This document shows positions 15,303 to 26,772 of a stretch of 36,719 nucleotides of DNA, piece after piece. Where the stretch lies: the NCBI GenBank assembly GCA_023254905.1, contig JALRKF010000031.1:1-36719 (forward strand), read 5' to 3'. Within the stretch, counting starts at the first letter, position 1, and every line of letters begins with the position of its first letter. The position numbers were made by a program, and so were the translations under genes. Source of the stretch: Crocinitomicaceae bacterium. Lineage in GTDB: Bacteria; Bacteroidota; Bacteroidia; Flavobacteriales_D; Crocinitomicaceae. The notes under the pieces were generated by a model. It was not told the origin of the DNA, made no database searches, and saw only the letters and a list, made by a program, of their open reading frames with translations.

Positions 15303-17304
15303 TCTTCACGTTAGAAAATACTAACGAAATCAAATCATCATCCACAAATTCTGGAACAGTAACTCGTAATTTCGGCTCTACATCCATCGCTCGTTTAATG
15401 GCGAATATTGCACCTTCGTTGCGTGCCCAATTTCTTCTTGAGATACCATTATTAACATCCCAATGTAGCATCATTGTTAATCTTCTTTCGGCTTCTTTTG
15501 ATCCATCTAATAACATTCCAAATCCTCCATTCATAACCTCTCCCCAGCCGACACCTCCTCCATTATGGATAGATACCCATGTAGCACCTCGGAAACTATC
15601 GCCAATCACATTTTGTATCGCCATATCCGCTGTGAATCTTGATCCATCATAAATATTGGATGTCTCTCTGTAAGGTGAGTCTGTTCCGGAAACATCGTGA
15701 TGGTCTCTACCTAAAACAACTGGACCTATCTCATTTCTTGCAATCGCATCATTGAATGCTCGAGCGATCTTCATTCTACCCTCCGCATCTGCATAAAGAA
15801 TTCTTGCCTGTGAACCGACTACAAGTTTGTTTTCCTGCGCTCCTTTAATCCACTGAATATTGTCAGCCATTTGTTGTTGGATCTCATTTGGACTATTTTT
15901 CATGATCTCCTCAAGTATTTCACAAGCGATATTATCCGTTCTCAGAAGATCCTCAGGTTTTCCTGATGCACATACCCAACGGAATGGTCCGAAGCCATAA
16001 TCGAAACACATAGGTCCCATGATATCCTGAACGTATGATGGGTACCTGAAATCGATTCCATTTTCTGCCATAATATCAGCTCCTGCTCTCGAGCACTCTA
16101 ATAAGAAAGCATTTCCATAATCGAAGAAGTAAGTTCCTTTTGCTGTATGTTTATTTACAGCCATTGCGTGACGTCTCAGTGATTCCTGCACCTTTTTCTT
16201 GTATAGTTCAGGATCGGTAGCCATCATCTCATTTGCCTTTTCAAATGAAAGCCCAACAGGATAGTATCCCCCAGCCCAAGGATTGTGCAGTGAAGTTTGA
16301 TCTGATCCCAAATCGATATGAAGATTCTCCTCATCAAATTTCTCCCAAACATCAACTACATTACCTAGGTAAGCGATCGAAACTACCTCTTTATTTATTT
16401 GAGCTTCTTTGACTCTTGCAACTAATTTTTCTGAATCTTCAATAATCTCATGGACCCATCCCTGATCATGCCTAATCTTGGTGATTTTTGGATTTACTTC
16501 TGCACAAACTGTTATGCAACCTGCAATTGAACCAGCTTTTGGTTGCGCTCCGCTCATTCCGCCAAGACCAGAGGTCACAAATAGGTTTCCTTTGGGCTCC
16601 TTATTGATCTTTCTAAATCCGTTTAATACGGTGATTGTTGTTCCATGAACGATCCCTTGTGGTCCAATGTACATATAGGATCCAGCCGTCATTTGACCGT
16701 ATTGCGTTACACCAAGAGCATTAAATTTTTCCCAATCGTCCTGCTTGGAATAATTTGGGATCATCATACCATTAGTTACAACTACTCTTGGAGCGTCTTT
16801 ATGAGATGGAAATAGCCCCATTGGATGCCCAGAATACATTACTAGTGTTTGATCGTCTGTCATTTCTGCCAGATACTTCATTGTTAATCGGTATTGAATC
16901 CAGTTTTGAAAAACTGCTCCGTTTCCACCATAGGTGATCAATTCATGTGGATGCTGTGCCACGGCGTAATCCAAATTATTTTGGATCATCAACATGATTG
17001 CTTTGGCTTGTAAGGATCTTCCTGGATACTCATCAATCGAGCGTGCATACATTTTATAGCTAGGACGGTATCGATGCATATAGATACGACCAAATGAACA
17101 CAATTCATCAAGAAAATCGGCAGCAAGTTCTTTATGTTGCTCTTTTGGGAAATACCTCAATGCATTTCTAAGGGCCAACATTTTCTCATCCTGAGTTAGG
17201 ATATCCTTTCTTCTTGGTGCATGATTAATATCCTCCTGCCACTCATGTTTCGGTGGAATTATGCTTGGGACTCCCTCCAAAATTTCTCGGTGAAATTCAT
17301 TCAT
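15292..17304 (-). CDS. hutU: Urocanate hydratase (urocanase)
   Basis: The enzyme converts urocanate to 4-imidazolone-5-propionate in histidine degradation, using tightly bound NAD+ as an electrophile. Signature segments are ITYGGNGAVFQNWIQYRLT, MYSGHPMGLFPS, the NAD-binding VTSGLGGMSGAQPKA, and the active-site cysteine in QDIMGPMCFDYGFGPFRWV. Near the C-terminus lies SIHNGGGVGWGEVMNGGFG. At 670 residues it belongs to the long form, against about 557 residues in Pseudomonas, with extra sequence at the N-terminus and in the middle. No hutH, hutI or hutG gene is in the window, so the rest of the pathway must lie elsewhere. A -7-like box is found 21-28 nt upstream of the start. Confidence 0.95.
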   Translation of the reverse strand: MNEFHREILEGVPSIIPPKHEWQEDINHAPRRKDILTQDEKMLALRNALRYFPKEQHKELAADFLDELCSFGRIYMHRYRPSYKMYARSIDEYPGRSLQAKAIMLMIQNNLDYAVAQHPHELITYGGNGAVFQNWIQYRLTMKYLAEMTDDQTLVMYSGHPMGLFPSHKDAPRVVVTNGMMIPNYSKQDDWEKFNALGVTQYGQMTAGSYMYIGPQGIVHGTTITVLNGFRKINKEPKGNLFVTSGLGGMSGAQPKAGSIAGCITVCAEVNPKITKIRHDQGWVHEIIEDSEKLVARVKEAQINKEVVSIAYLGNVVDVWEKFDEENLHIDLGSDQTSLHNPWAGGYYPVGLSFEKANEMMATDPELYKKKVQESLRRHAMAVNKHTAKGTYFFDYGNAFLLECSRAGADIMAENGIDFRYPSYVQDIMGPMCFDYGFGPFRWVCASGKPEDLLRTDNIACEILEEIMKNSPNEIQQQMADNIQWIKGAQENKLVVGSQARILYADAEGRMKIARAFNDAIARNEIGPVVLGRDHHDVSGTDSPYRETSNIYDGSRFTADMAIQNVIGDSFRGATWVSIHNGGGVGWGEVMNGGFGMLLDGSKEAERRLTMMLHWDVNNGISRRNWARNEGAIFAIKRAMDVEPKLRVTVPEFVDDDLISLVFSNVKIKH

Positions 17305-17324
17305 GATTAATCAGTTTTGTTCAG

Positions 17325-17332
17325 CAAAGATA
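17325..17332 (-). promoter_or_regulatory. Possible -7 box of the hutU promoter
   Basis: TATCTTTG on the minus strand ends 20 nt before the hutU ATG and matches TAnnTTTG, identical to rRNA P2. The nearest TTG upstream is 26 nt away, longer than the usual 19-21, so the promoter may be weak or activator-dependent. Confidence 0.45.
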
Positions 17333-17381
17333 TGGTTTACGAATAAATTGCTGTGAAGCAATGAAACCCAATCTTGAAAAG

Positions 17382-17411
17382 AAAAAATGGCATTACTAAT
17401 GCTTAATGCCA
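17382..17411 (-). terminator. Intrinsic terminator after the T9SS protein gene
   Basis: On the minus strand an 8-bp stem (TGGCATTA / TAATGCCA, 17411-17404 and 17395-17388) with an 8-nt loop is followed by a run of six T (17387-17382) and further T-rich sequence. It begins 10 nt past the stop codon of the gene ending at 17421 and separates it from hutU. Confidence 0.75.
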
Positions 17412-17420
17412 CTAGATTGT

Positions 17421-20066
17421 TTATCTGATTATATTGACATGTCCTTGAAACTGAACTTTTTCGTCGTTGAGTATATTCCTAGTTCTTATCGTCCAGGTAT
17501 AAGTCCCATCCGGTAGAAGTTGTCCATTATAGATACCATCCCAAGGTACATCAATATCAAGTGACTCCCAAATGATTTCACCCCAACGGTTGTATATGGT
17601 AAGCTCCCAGTCGTACTGATCTACTCCCTCCATGTATACTCTCCAATTCTGATTAAACTCATCACCATCGGGTGTAAATGTATTCGGCGCATAAATAATT
17701 ATTTCTGGCTGAACCACCAACTCATGATACATAGTATCCGTACATCCGAGTTCAGAAGTTGTGATCAAAATAATATCATAGGAATCAATAACACCATCGG
17801 GAAACTCTACTTGCACATCCTCTTGAGTTGAGGAGGATGGATAACCACCATCAAAATACCATTCATAAGTACTTCCATTAAATGAATAATTACTGAAGTT
17901 AACCGTGGTATTAAAAGCTGTCACAGGATTTGGAGCATAACCAAAATTTGCGACTGGTTTCGGTTGCACGTACAATGCATTATCTATTCTAATTGAATCA
18001 ACACAACCTTCAAATGAAGTTACCATCATATAAATCTCATAGTAGCCTTGCCAGAATTCTGGAGATACTATTGTATCTTGATTTAAGTATTGATGAATTC
18101 CATCAACTTCCCAGTAAATATATTCACTCATCGCAGGATCCGTAGCATTCACAATTGTAAAAATAGCTGGCTCACATTGGATAGGATTCAATACCTGATA
18201 TTCTGGAATTGGTAGCGGCGCTACACGGATATTAGAAGTTAAAATAAGTGGTGTCGATTCACATCCATCCGTAATCGTAACCGTATAATCCTGAGTTATC
18301 GGAGGACTTACTGTAATTGAGTGTGATCCCACACCATTGTGTGTCTCACCTGATGACCAAATGAATTCATAAGGTTGGCCAATGCCACCCGATGCAATGG
18401 CTGAAATGGTTGTTCCGTAACCAGGGCATATTGTATCCCAAGGAGAAATTACACCTGATAATGGAGGCCTCACTGAGACTTCAATTGCTGCTGGCTGCGA
18501 TATACAGCCGTTTTGATTGGTAGCGAAAACAGTATATACTGTTTGTGTCAATGGACTAACATCTTGGTAGGCTCCTGTATTCGCTGTATGGTCCCAAGTG
18601 TAAAAATAAGACGTGCCTCCTGTTGCTGAAGCAAACATGTATGCCGTACCATTTTCACAAATCAAGGTGTCATTGCTTACATACACTTGAACTGGAGAAG
18701 GATCAAAAACATCAACATCTACGCACTTTTGACATCCTGTCACAGTTCTGCCGCAAACGGTGTAAGTACCCGCACTAAAAACAACAGCAAAGGAATCAAC
18801 TACCCAAGTGGCTCCGCCATCAAAACTATATTCTATTGCATCTAAACTTGTAATGTGAATTTCACCATCTGCGAATCCTTCACAAGTAGGATCAATTACT
18901 GAAGCAATTACATCGAGCTCAGATACATCCACAAGCATTGTATCATACCTATTACCACAAATGGCATTTGTTTCTCTCAGTATAAACTCATAAAGTCCTG
19001 TTTGATTTACAGAAACCTGAGCGTTGAGCGTGGTAAAGTTTGGAGTGAAGTTAACGGTGGGTGTGGGCGAAACTGATGACGCATCGAAGGTCCATAACCC
19101 GCTATTGTTCAGTGGGTCATCTAAAGTTCCATTTAATTGAATTAGGTCTCCCAAACATATCGACTGATCCGGACCAGCATCTGGCTGCTGTGGGTTTTGA
19201 ACGAAAATTGTGAACGTATCTACAGCAGCTAAAACGCCATTATCAAAGATTTCTACGTGATATTCTGTTGTTACTAATGGTGTTACTTGAACATTTACAC
19301 CACTAGTTGTGTTCGATACTCCGGTGGTAACTAACCAATTAAATGTAGGATTAGCTATCACCGCGGGTGCTGTAATAGTAACGTCAGCCGTTTCTCCGAG
19401 GCATATTGTTTGATCTGGTGTATCCGGAGTGCAAGAGACTACGGCACTATTTGGATTGTTATTCCCGGGAATATCATTACCAAAAGTTAAAGGAACATTT
19501 CCAGATCCTGAACTAAAATTGGAAAAACATAAAACATATTGTTCACCTGCAACTACAGGTATAGCATATTCAAAGTTTGATTGGTTTGCTCCTGGAGGAA
19601 GAGAACCCTGCGCATACATTCCAGTAAATCCAGCGGATGAACCATTCCAATTACAAGCAGCTGGGGGAAGCGTATTATTCTGTATGTCTGTACAAGCATT
19701 GCCAGCAGCACCATCGTAATAAGGCCATAAAGCCCAATCGTAATATCCTGAACTACCTGAAGATCCTATCGTGAACTCCAGAACCCCAGATGAACCAACA
19801 TTAATAACAAACCAATTTGGATTGAGTTCTCCTGAAAGCAAACAGCCGGAGTTCCCTGCTGGACCTGGATTAATACTCGGATTTGAAGTGGTACTTCCCG
19901 TTGGAATGTCATTCACGGCTCCGGGTCCTATACTTAAGGAAAAAAGTGTACCATTATCTGAGCACACATATTCCGCGTCTTGACAATCTGGAGCTTGATT
20001 TGGGGCTATCTGAGCAAATAAATTCGCTAAAAAAAAGATTGAAAAAAGTCCTAGCAAATACTTCAT
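17421..20066 (-). CDS. Secreted multidomain protein with T9SS type B (CHU_C) sorting domain
   Basis: The 881-residue protein starts with a signal peptide (KYLLGLFSIFFLANLFA, cleavage after AFAQ-like FAQ near 19). The N-terminal part (20-210) is Gly/Ser/Asn-rich with paired cysteines (CQDAEYVC, CTDIQNNTLPPAAC). Several Ig-like or PKD-type modules follow (for example PDAGPDQSICLGDLIQLNG, and FGYAPNPVTAFNTTVNFSN with FDGG). The last 90 residues are the gliding-motility-associated C-terminal domain: APNTFTPDGDEFNQNW, then YNRWGEIIWES, WDGIYNGQLLPDGTYTW and the terminal NIIR. Type IX secretion recognises this domain for export and surface attachment. No enzymatic domain was recognised, so an adhesin or matrix role is likely. 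It lies 3 nt after the small secreted protein gene and ends in an intrinsic terminator. Confidence 0.9.
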   Translation of the reverse strand: MKYLLGLFSIFFLANLFAQIAPNQAPDCQDAEYVCSDNGTLFSLSIGPGAVNDIPTGSTTSNPSINPGPAGNSGCLLSGELNPNWFVINVGSSGVLEFTIGSSGSSGYYDWALWPYYDGAAGNACTDIQNNTLPPAACNWNGSSAGFTGMYAQGSLPPGANQSNFEYAIPVVAGEQYVLCFSNFSSGSGNVPLTFGNDIPGNNNPNSAVVSCTPDTPDQTICLGETADVTITAPAVIANPTFNWLVTTGVSNTTSGVNVQVTPLVTTEYHVEIFDNGVLAAVDTFTIFVQNPQQPDAGPDQSICLGDLIQLNGTLDDPLNNSGLWTFDASSVSPTPTVNFTPNFTTLNAQVSVNQTGLYEFILRETNAICGNRYDTMLVDVSELDVIASVIDPTCEGFADGEIHITSLDAIEYSFDGGATWVVDSFAVVFSAGTYTVCGRTVTGCQKCVDVDVFDPSPVQVYVSNDTLICENGTAYMFASATGGTSYFYTWDHTANTGAYQDVSPLTQTVYTVFATNQNGCISQPAAIEVSVRPPLSGVISPWDTICPGYGTTISAIASGGIGQPYEFIWSSGETHNGVGSHSITVSPPITQDYTVTITDGCESTPLILTSNIRVAPLPIPEYQVLNPIQCEPAIFTIVNATDPAMSEYIYWEVDGIHQYLNQDTIVSPEFWQGYYEIYMMVTSFEGCVDSIRIDNALYVQPKPVANFGYAPNPVTAFNTTVNFSNYSFNGSTYEWYFDGGYPSSSTQEDVQVEFPDGVIDSYDIILITTSELGCTDTMYHELVVQPEIIIYAPNTFTPDGDEFNQNWRVYMEGVDQYDWELTIYNRWGEIIWESLDIDVPWDGIYNGQLLPDGTYTWTIRTRNILNDEKVQFQGHVNIIR

Positions 20067-20069
20067 GGC

Positions 20070-20411
20070 TTATTGTTGACAATTTTCAAATGGATATAGA
20101 TCAATCTCATCAATACCGTACACTCCTATCTGAACGCACCTAACGGACTCTGAGTAAGTATTAAACCAAGACTTTAGCTCCTGCTCTGTTAAGTGTTCAA
20201 TATCTTTCGTGAGAATAAATGCTCGTTGCGTATTATGATCTAGTCGGACTAACTGAACATTCGGATGTTCTTTTATTTGAGTCTCAACTTGGAGTAATTC
20301 AATTTCATCTGCAATAACAAAAACACACTGTGCAAATAATGTTGGACTCTCCTGCTGCGCAAAGAGATTTGACGCTATCAATACTACGAAAATTAATAGA
20401 TATTGTCTCAT
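20070..20411 (-). CDS. Small secreted protein of unknown function
   Basis: This 113-residue protein has a clear signal peptide (RQYLLIFVVLIASNLFA, cut before QQES). The mature part of about 94 residues has three cysteines (C29, C92, C110). It has a compact alpha/beta pattern, with segments such as ELLQVETQIKEHPNVQLVRLDH and a repeat of strand-helix units that resembles a small ferredoxin-like fold (HMA/peptide-inhibitor style). That fold suggestion is from pattern only. It is the first gene of a two-gene operon with the large T9SS-sorted protein (TAAGCCATG junction), so it may be a chaperone, partner or independent secreted factor. I do not recognise a family. Confidence 0.72.
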   Translation of the reverse strand: MRQYLLIFVVLIASNLFAQQESPTLFAQCVFVIADEIELLQVETQIKEHPNVQLVRLDHNTQRAFILTKDIEHLTEQELKSWFNTYSESVRCVQIGVYGIDEIDLYPFENCQQ

Positions 20412-20478
20412 ACTCAGAGTAGTTACACTTCCAAGACGTCAATTGTCATGGAAAGTTGCGTTGATCTTAAGTTTGATA

Positions 20479-20510
20479 CAAATCTAGGCCTCCTTGGCGA
20501 ACAATACCAA
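20479..20510 (-). promoter_or_regulatory. Promoter of the small secreted protein/T9SS protein operon
   Basis: On the minus strand there is TTG (20510-20508), a 21-nt spacer and TAGATTTG (20486-20479), fitting TTG-N19-21-TAnnTTTG. The start codon follows about 68 nt downstream, so the 5' leader would be about 60 nt. Confidence 0.5.
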
Positions 20511-20545
20511 TTTATCTGCTTTTTTTAACAGAAATAATTGAAATC

Positions 20546-22929
<2,384 letters not shown>

Positions 22930-22945
22930 ATTGAAAATATTTGTA

Positions 22946-22953
22946 CAAAATTA
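22946..22953 (-). promoter_or_regulatory. Possible -7 box for carA-eno
   Basis: TAATTTTG on the minus strand matches TAnnTTTG and lies 17 nt before the carA ATG, downstream of the L17 terminator, where a promoter for carA-eno is needed. No -33 TTG at the usual spacing, so the call is tentative. Confidence 0.35.
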
Positions 22954-22990
22954 TAATTTCACTTAATATTTTGGGTCGAAAGTTATCCAC

Positions 22991-23019
22991 AAAAAAAGGG
23001 CAATGATACCATTGCCCTT
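22991..23019 (-). terminator. Intrinsic terminator of the ribosomal protein supercluster
   Basis: On the minus strand a perfect 10-bp stem (AAGGGCAATG / CATTGCCCTT) with a 4-nt loop GTAT runs into a T tract (22997-22991 are all A on the plus strand). It starts 21 nt after the rplQ stop. It is the strongest terminator in the window and separates rplQ from carA. Confidence 0.92.
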
Positions 23020-23040
23020 CTATGCATCTGCATTTTCAAT

Positions 23041-23928
23041 TTACTCTTCTTTCTTTTCTTCTGATTCAGAATCACTATCTTCAGCAGATTCGTCAGCTTT
23101 GTCATCTGCTTCTGCCGCTGGCGTTTCCTCAGCAACTTCTTCTGTAGTCTCTTCCGCTTCAGGAGCTTCTGATACAGTCTCTTCTGCTGCCGGAGTGTCT
23201 TCTACAATTGCCTCTGCATTATCTTCAGCCTCTACCTCAGGAGTTTCCTCCACAACTACTTCTTCAGTATCTGCCGCTTCTACCTCAGGGGTTTCCTCAG
23301 CAACTTCTTCAACAATCTCTTCTGCTTCAGGAGTTTCTTCTACAATTGCCTCAGTAGTATCTTCCGCCTCTACCTCAGAGGTTTCCTCCATAACTGCTTC
23401 TTCAGTATCTGTCGCTTCTGCTTCAGGGGATTCCTCCACAACTGCTTCTGTGGTCTCTTCCAGTTCTACTTCAGAAGAATCCTCTGCTACTGCTTCAACT
23501 GCCTTCGTTTTGCCTCCACCTCTTCTTGAACGTCGCGTTGTTTTCTTCGCAGACTCATTTGTGTACAACTCGTTGAAGTCAACTAATTCAATCAAGCACA
23601 TTTCCGCATTATCACCAAGTCTGTATCCCGTTCGGATAATACGAGTATATCCGCCTTGTCTGTCAATAATTTTTGGTGCAACTTCTCTAAACAGTTCGTT
23701 AACCACATCCTTATTCTGTAGATATCTGAATACTGATCTTCTTGAATGCGTTGAGTCTGTCTTCGCCTTTGTAAGAATTGGCTCCACAAATCCACGAAGA
23801 GCTTTTGCCTTAGCTACAGTTGTGTTAATCCTTTTGTGTTCTATCAATGAGCAAGCCATATTGGAAAGCATCGCTTTCCTGTGTGCAGTCTTTCTTCCTA
23901 AATGATTAAATTTTTTACCGTGTCTCAT
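23041..23928 (-). CDS. rplQ: Large ribosomal subunit protein bL17 with long acidic repeat tail
   Basis: Residues 1 to about 122 are a normal L17: [20 protein letters not shown], the helix with [20 protein letters not shown], and the [19 protein letters not shown] strand pair. L17 binds 23S rRNA near the tunnel exit on the solvent side. A basic linker follows ([15 protein letters not shown], about 128-142), then about 150 residues made almost only of E, A, T, V, P, D and S, in repeated units such as [10 protein letters not shown]. Total length 295 is more than double the usual 115-160. The tail is encoded in frame, with no interruption before the stop and terminator. It is probably disordered and solvent-exposed. 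Short acidic tails on L17 occur in other Bacteroidota; this length seems extreme. Confidence 0.93.
   Translation of the reverse strand: MRHGKKFNHLGRKTAHRKAMLSNMACSLIEHKRINTTVAKAKALRGFVEPILTKAKTDSTHSRRSVFRYLQNKDVVNELFREVAPKIIDRQGGYTRIIRTGYRLGDNAEMCLIELVDFNELYTNESAKKTTRRSRRGGGKTKAVEAVAEDSSEVELEETTEAVVEESPEAEATDTEEAVMEETSEVEAEDTTEAIVEETPEAEEIVEEVAEETPEVEAADTEEVVVEETPEVEAEDNAEAIVEDTPAAEETVSEAPEAEETTEEVAEETPAAEADDKADESAEDSDSESEEKKEE
23174..23415 (-). repeat. rplQ: Direct repeat, 138-bp period, inside the rplQ tail
   Basis: The 74 bases from 23204-23277 recur at 23342-23415 with about 65 of 74 identical, an offset of 138 nt (46 codons). Similarity extends about 30 nt further in front of each copy. 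More degenerate copies continue to about 23480. The period is a multiple of three, so the frame is kept. This indicates tandem duplication as the way the tail grew. Confidence 0.8.
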
Positions 23929-24020
23929 AACTTTAATTTCGTAAGTAACGGTTAACTGAATCTTCGTATCGCTTAAGTTCAGCCACCTATTACGCCATTT
24001 TTAAATAATTATCTGCGATA

Positions 24021-25013
24021 CTAGTCTTTATCTAACTTGTATTTAGAAACATTCATCCCGAAAGAGAGTCCCTTGCTATCAACAAGATCCTCCAATTCTG
24101 TAAGTGATTTCTTACCGAAGTTTCTAAATTTCAAGAGATCGTTCTTATTGTAGGAAACTAGGTCTCCCAATGTTTCAACATCTGCTGCCTTAAGACAATT
24201 CAATGCACGAACTGAAAGATCCATATCTACTAGTTTTGTTTTCAATAGTTGACGCATGTGAAGCGATGTCTCATCGAACTCTTCAGTTTCTGATTTAACC
24301 TCACTATCAAGAGTGATACGCTCATCAGAGAACAACATGAAGTGGTGAATAAGAATCTTAGCTGCTTCTTTCAATGCATCTTTTGGATGAATTGAACCAT
24401 CCGTTATGATATCAAAAACTAGTTTTTCATAGTCTGTCTTCTGCTCAACACGATAGTTTTCAATTGTATACTTTACGTTCTTGATTGGGGTAAAGATTGA
24501 ATCTACCGCGATGGTGCCAAACGCTGCATTACTGTCCTTGTTCTCCTCAGCAGGCAAATAACCTCGCCCTTTTACAATGCTCAGTTCCATTTCGATCTTG
24601 ACTGAAGATTCCATGTTACAAATCACTTGATCCGGATTCAATACCTGAAATGCTGATGTAAACTTGCCTATATCTCCCGCAGTCAACTGATCCTGACCAG
24701 AGACAGTAACCACTACAGTTTCTGAATCTGTTCCTTCTATCTGTTGCTTGAATCGAACCTGCTTCAGGTTCAGGATAATTTCCGTTACATCTTCTACAAC
24801 TCCTTTTATAGTTGAAAACTCATGATCTACTCCATCAATGCGAACAGATGCGATCGCGAAACCTTCCAATGAAGAAAGAAGGATTCTTCTGAGTGCATTA
24901 CCAATTGTGATACCGTAACCAGGTTCTAATGGACGAAACTCGAATTGTCCTTCGTGATCATCCGACTGGATCATAATTACCTTGTCCGGTTTTTGAAAAT
25001 CTAAAATTGCCAT
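24021..25013 (-). CDS. rpoA: DNA-directed RNA polymerase subunit alpha
   Basis: The 330-residue subunit has an N-terminal assembly domain (about 1-235), with [20 protein letters not shown] and [10 protein letters not shown] for dimerisation and beta binding. A linker leads to the C-terminal domain (about 255-325) with [19 protein letters not shown] and [16 protein letters not shown], the helix-hairpin-helix that contacts UP-element DNA and activators. It is in the usual alpha-operon place between S4 and L17, with gaps of about 92-94 nt on both sides that show no clear promoter or terminator. Confidence 0.98.
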   Translation of the reverse strand: MAILDFQKPDKVIMIQSDDHEGQFEFRPLEPGYGITIGNALRRILLSSLEGFAIASVRIDGVDHEFSTIKGVVEDVTEIILNLKQVRFKQQIEGTDSETVVVTVSGQDQLTAGDIGKFTSAFQVLNPDQVICNMESSVKIEMELSIVKGRGYLPAEENKDSNAAFGTIAVDSIFTPIKNVKYTIENYRVEQKTDYEKLVFDIITDGSIHPKDALKEAAKILIHHFMLFSDERITLDSEVKSETEEFDETSLHMRQLLKTKLVDMDLSVRALNCLKAADVETLGDLVSYNKNDLLKFRNFGKKSLTELEDLVDSKGLSFGMNVSKYKLDKD

Positions 25014-25107
25014 TTGTTTTTCTTCTTTTTAATTGTTTCCCGGTTGCGCGGTTTAAAGGATTGAAGAATTCCAATAAACCCTTTGGCCGAAATCCAATGG
25101 TTAATTA

Positions 25108-25713
25108 TTACTTCGAGTACAATTCGACGATCAGTTGCTCCTTGATGTTCTCAGGGATCATTTCACGTGATGGTACTGCTACTACTTTTCCTTCCATTTG
25201 TGAAGGGTTCCACTCCAACCAGTCAAATGAGTTAGAGCTAGAAGCCAATGAATTGGAGATTGCCTCAAGAGACTTAGATTTCTCTCTTACACCGATCACA
25301 TCTCCAACCTTAACTGAATAAGAAGGTATGTTTACAACTTCACCGTTAACAGTGATGTGCTTATGACCTACGAACTGTCTTGCAGCTCTACGCGTAGGAG
25401 CGATTCCCATTCTGAAAACTGTGTTATCCAAACGTGCTTCACAAAGTTGCAATAGGTTTTCCCCTGTTACACCTTTCATACGAGACGCTTTATCGAACAT
25501 GTTTGAGAACTGACGCTCAAGAATTCCGTAAGTATACTTCGCTTTTTGTTTCTCACCTAATTGAATGGAATATTCTGATTGCTTTCCTCTTCTTTTGTTT
25601 GGACCATGTTGTCCTGGACCGTACTGTCTGCGCTCCAACGCTTTATCAGGGCCAAAGATTGGATCTTTGAAACGACGTGCGATTTTTGATTTAGGACCTG
25701 TATATCTTGCCAT
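25108..25713 (-). CDS. rpsD: Small ribosomal subunit protein uS4
   Basis: This 201-residue primary 16S-binding protein organises the 5' domain. The N-terminal [20 protein letters not shown] and the RNA-binding S4 domain (about 90-155, [20 protein letters not shown] and [12 protein letters not shown]) are intact. The N-terminal region has no zinc-binding cysteine cluster. In E. coli S4 represses the alpha operon; no equivalent leader structure was identified here. Confidence 0.97.
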   Translation of the reverse strand: MARYTGPKSKIARRFKDPIFGPDKALERRQYGPGQHGPNKRRGKQSEYSIQLGEKQKAKYTYGILERQFSNMFDKASRMKGVTGENLLQLCEARLDNTVFRMGIAPTRRAARQFVGHKHITVNGEVVNIPSYSVKVGDVIGVREKSKSLEAISNSLASSSNSFDWLEWNPSQMEGKVVAVPSREMIPENIKEQLIVELYSK

Positions 25714-25790
25714 TTTTAGTTGTGTTAAAAAGGGGGTTATGAATTAAGGCTTACTCCTTCGATAACCACTATTCCTTTCTGTTAATAAAA

Positions 25791-26177
25791 TTATACTCTT
25801 CTTCTTTTCGGAGGACGACATCCGTTATGTGGCAATGGAGTAACATCAATGATCTCTGTTACTTCAATTCCACTGTTGTGTAGTGAACGGATTGCAGATT
25901 CTCTCCCAGAACCTGGTCCTTTCACATACACCTTAACTTTTCGTAGTCCGAAGTCATGTGCTTCCTTCGCCGCATCCTCTGCTGCAACTTGTGCAGCGTA
26001 CGGTGTGTTCTTTTTAGAACCTCTGAAGCCCATCTTACCTGCTGAAGACCAAGAAATAACTTGTCCAGCTGTGTTGGTCAAAGAAATAATAACATTGTTG
26101 AAGGTAGCTTGGATATGCGCTTCACCCATTGCATCTACTTTGACATTCTTCTTCTTTTTCTGATTAGACTTTGCCAT
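25791..26177 (-). CDS. rpsK: Small ribosomal subunit protein uS11
   Basis: S11 (128 aa) lines the platform near the mRNA exit and the Shine-Dalgarno helix. Visible conserved parts are [38 protein letters not shown] and the C-terminal [16 protein letters not shown]. The basic N-terminus ([11 protein letters not shown]) is normal for Bacteroidota. It lies 12 nt after rpsM and 77 nt before rpsD. Confidence 0.97.
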   Translation of the reverse strand: MAKSNQKKKKNVKVDAMGEAHIQATFNNVIISLTNTAGQVISWSSAGKMGFRGSKKNTPYAAQVAAEDAAKEAHDFGLRKVKVYVKGPGSGRESAIRSLHNSGIEVTEIIDVTPLPHNGCRPPKRRRV

Positions 26178-26189
26178 CTTACTTATTTA

Positions 26190-26564
26190 TTATTTAGTTG
26201 CTTTCTTCTTGTTAGCAACTGTTTTTCTCTTACCTTTTCTCGTTCTAGAGTTGTTCTTAGTTCTTTGACCTCTTAGTGGAAGACCAGCTCTATGTCGAAT
26301 ACCTCTTTGACATCCTATATCCATAAGACGCTTGATGTTCATTTGTACCTCAGAACGAAGGGCTCCTTCTACTTTGATATCGTTTACAACTGTCCTAATT
26401 GCTCCGAGTTGATCATCATTCCAGTCTTGTACTTTGATGTTCTCATCAACCTTTGCATTAGCCAAGATTTTTTTTGCCGTGCTTCTTCCGATACCGTAGA
26501 TGTAAGTCAATCCAATTACACCTCTTTTATTTTTTGGTAAATCTATACCTGCAATACGTGCCAT
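26190..26564 (-). CDS. rpsM: Small ribosomal subunit protein uS13
   Basis: S13 (124 aa) sits in the 30S head, contacting the P-site tRNA and, via bridge B1, the 50S subunit. Seen are [19 protein letters not shown], the helix-two-turns-helix [15 protein letters not shown], and [19 protein letters not shown] with the basic tail that reaches tRNA ([14 protein letters not shown]). Confidence 0.97.
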   Translation of the reverse strand: MARIAGIDLPKNKRGVIGLTYIYGIGRSTAKKILANAKVDENIKVQDWNDDQLGAIRTVVNDIKVEGALRSEVQMNIKRLMDIGCQRGIRHRAGLPLRGQRTKNNSRTRKGKRKTVANKKKATK

Positions 26565-26576
26565 ACTAATAATCTT

Positions 26577-26693
26577 TTATCCTTGTCTTTGTTTGAATTT
26601 CGGATTCTTCTTGTTAATCACGTAAACTCTACCTTTTCTTTTAACGATCTTGCAATCGGCTGATCGCTTTTTTACTGATGCTCTTACTTTCAT
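26577..26693 (-). CDS. rpmJ: Large ribosomal subunit protein bL36, zinc-free form
   Basis: Direct translation of the gap between rpsM and infA gives 38 residues starting [20 protein letters not shown] and ending NPKFKQRQG. Length, both ends and position are those of L36. The zinc ligands of the C+ type (Cys11, Cys14, Cys27, His near 33) are Ser11, Cys14, Asn27 and Phe33 here, so no zinc site can form. This is the C-minus type. It lies 12 nt upstream of rpsM. Confidence 0.95.
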   Translation of the reverse strand: MKVRASVKKRSADCKIVKRKGRVYVINKKNPKFKQRQG

Positions 26694-26772
26694 TTTTAAA
26701 GTATTTAAGTTAATCCGTTCTCAATTTCCCAGAGGAGACAGATGTTGGTCTGTATATCAAGAACTTCGTTTG

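Noticed and set aside
19429-20143. Series of plus-strand frames opposite the T9SS protein
   Set aside because: They are Pro/Ser-rich shadows of the Gly/Asn-rich N-terminal region of the secreted protein.
20412-20545. Terminator after enolase
   Set aside because: A run of T/A bases near 20520 exists, but no stable stem precedes it on the minus strand.
23041-23500. Repeats that could suggest a CRISPR array
   Set aside because: The repeats are imperfect, codon-periodic and lie within the L17 reading frame, with no constant repeat-spacer structure.
23003-23905. 300-residue Ser/Ala-rich open frame opposite rplQ
   Set aside because: It is the mirror of the Glu/Ala-rich L17 tail: its low complexity and lack of stops follow from the repeats on the other strand.
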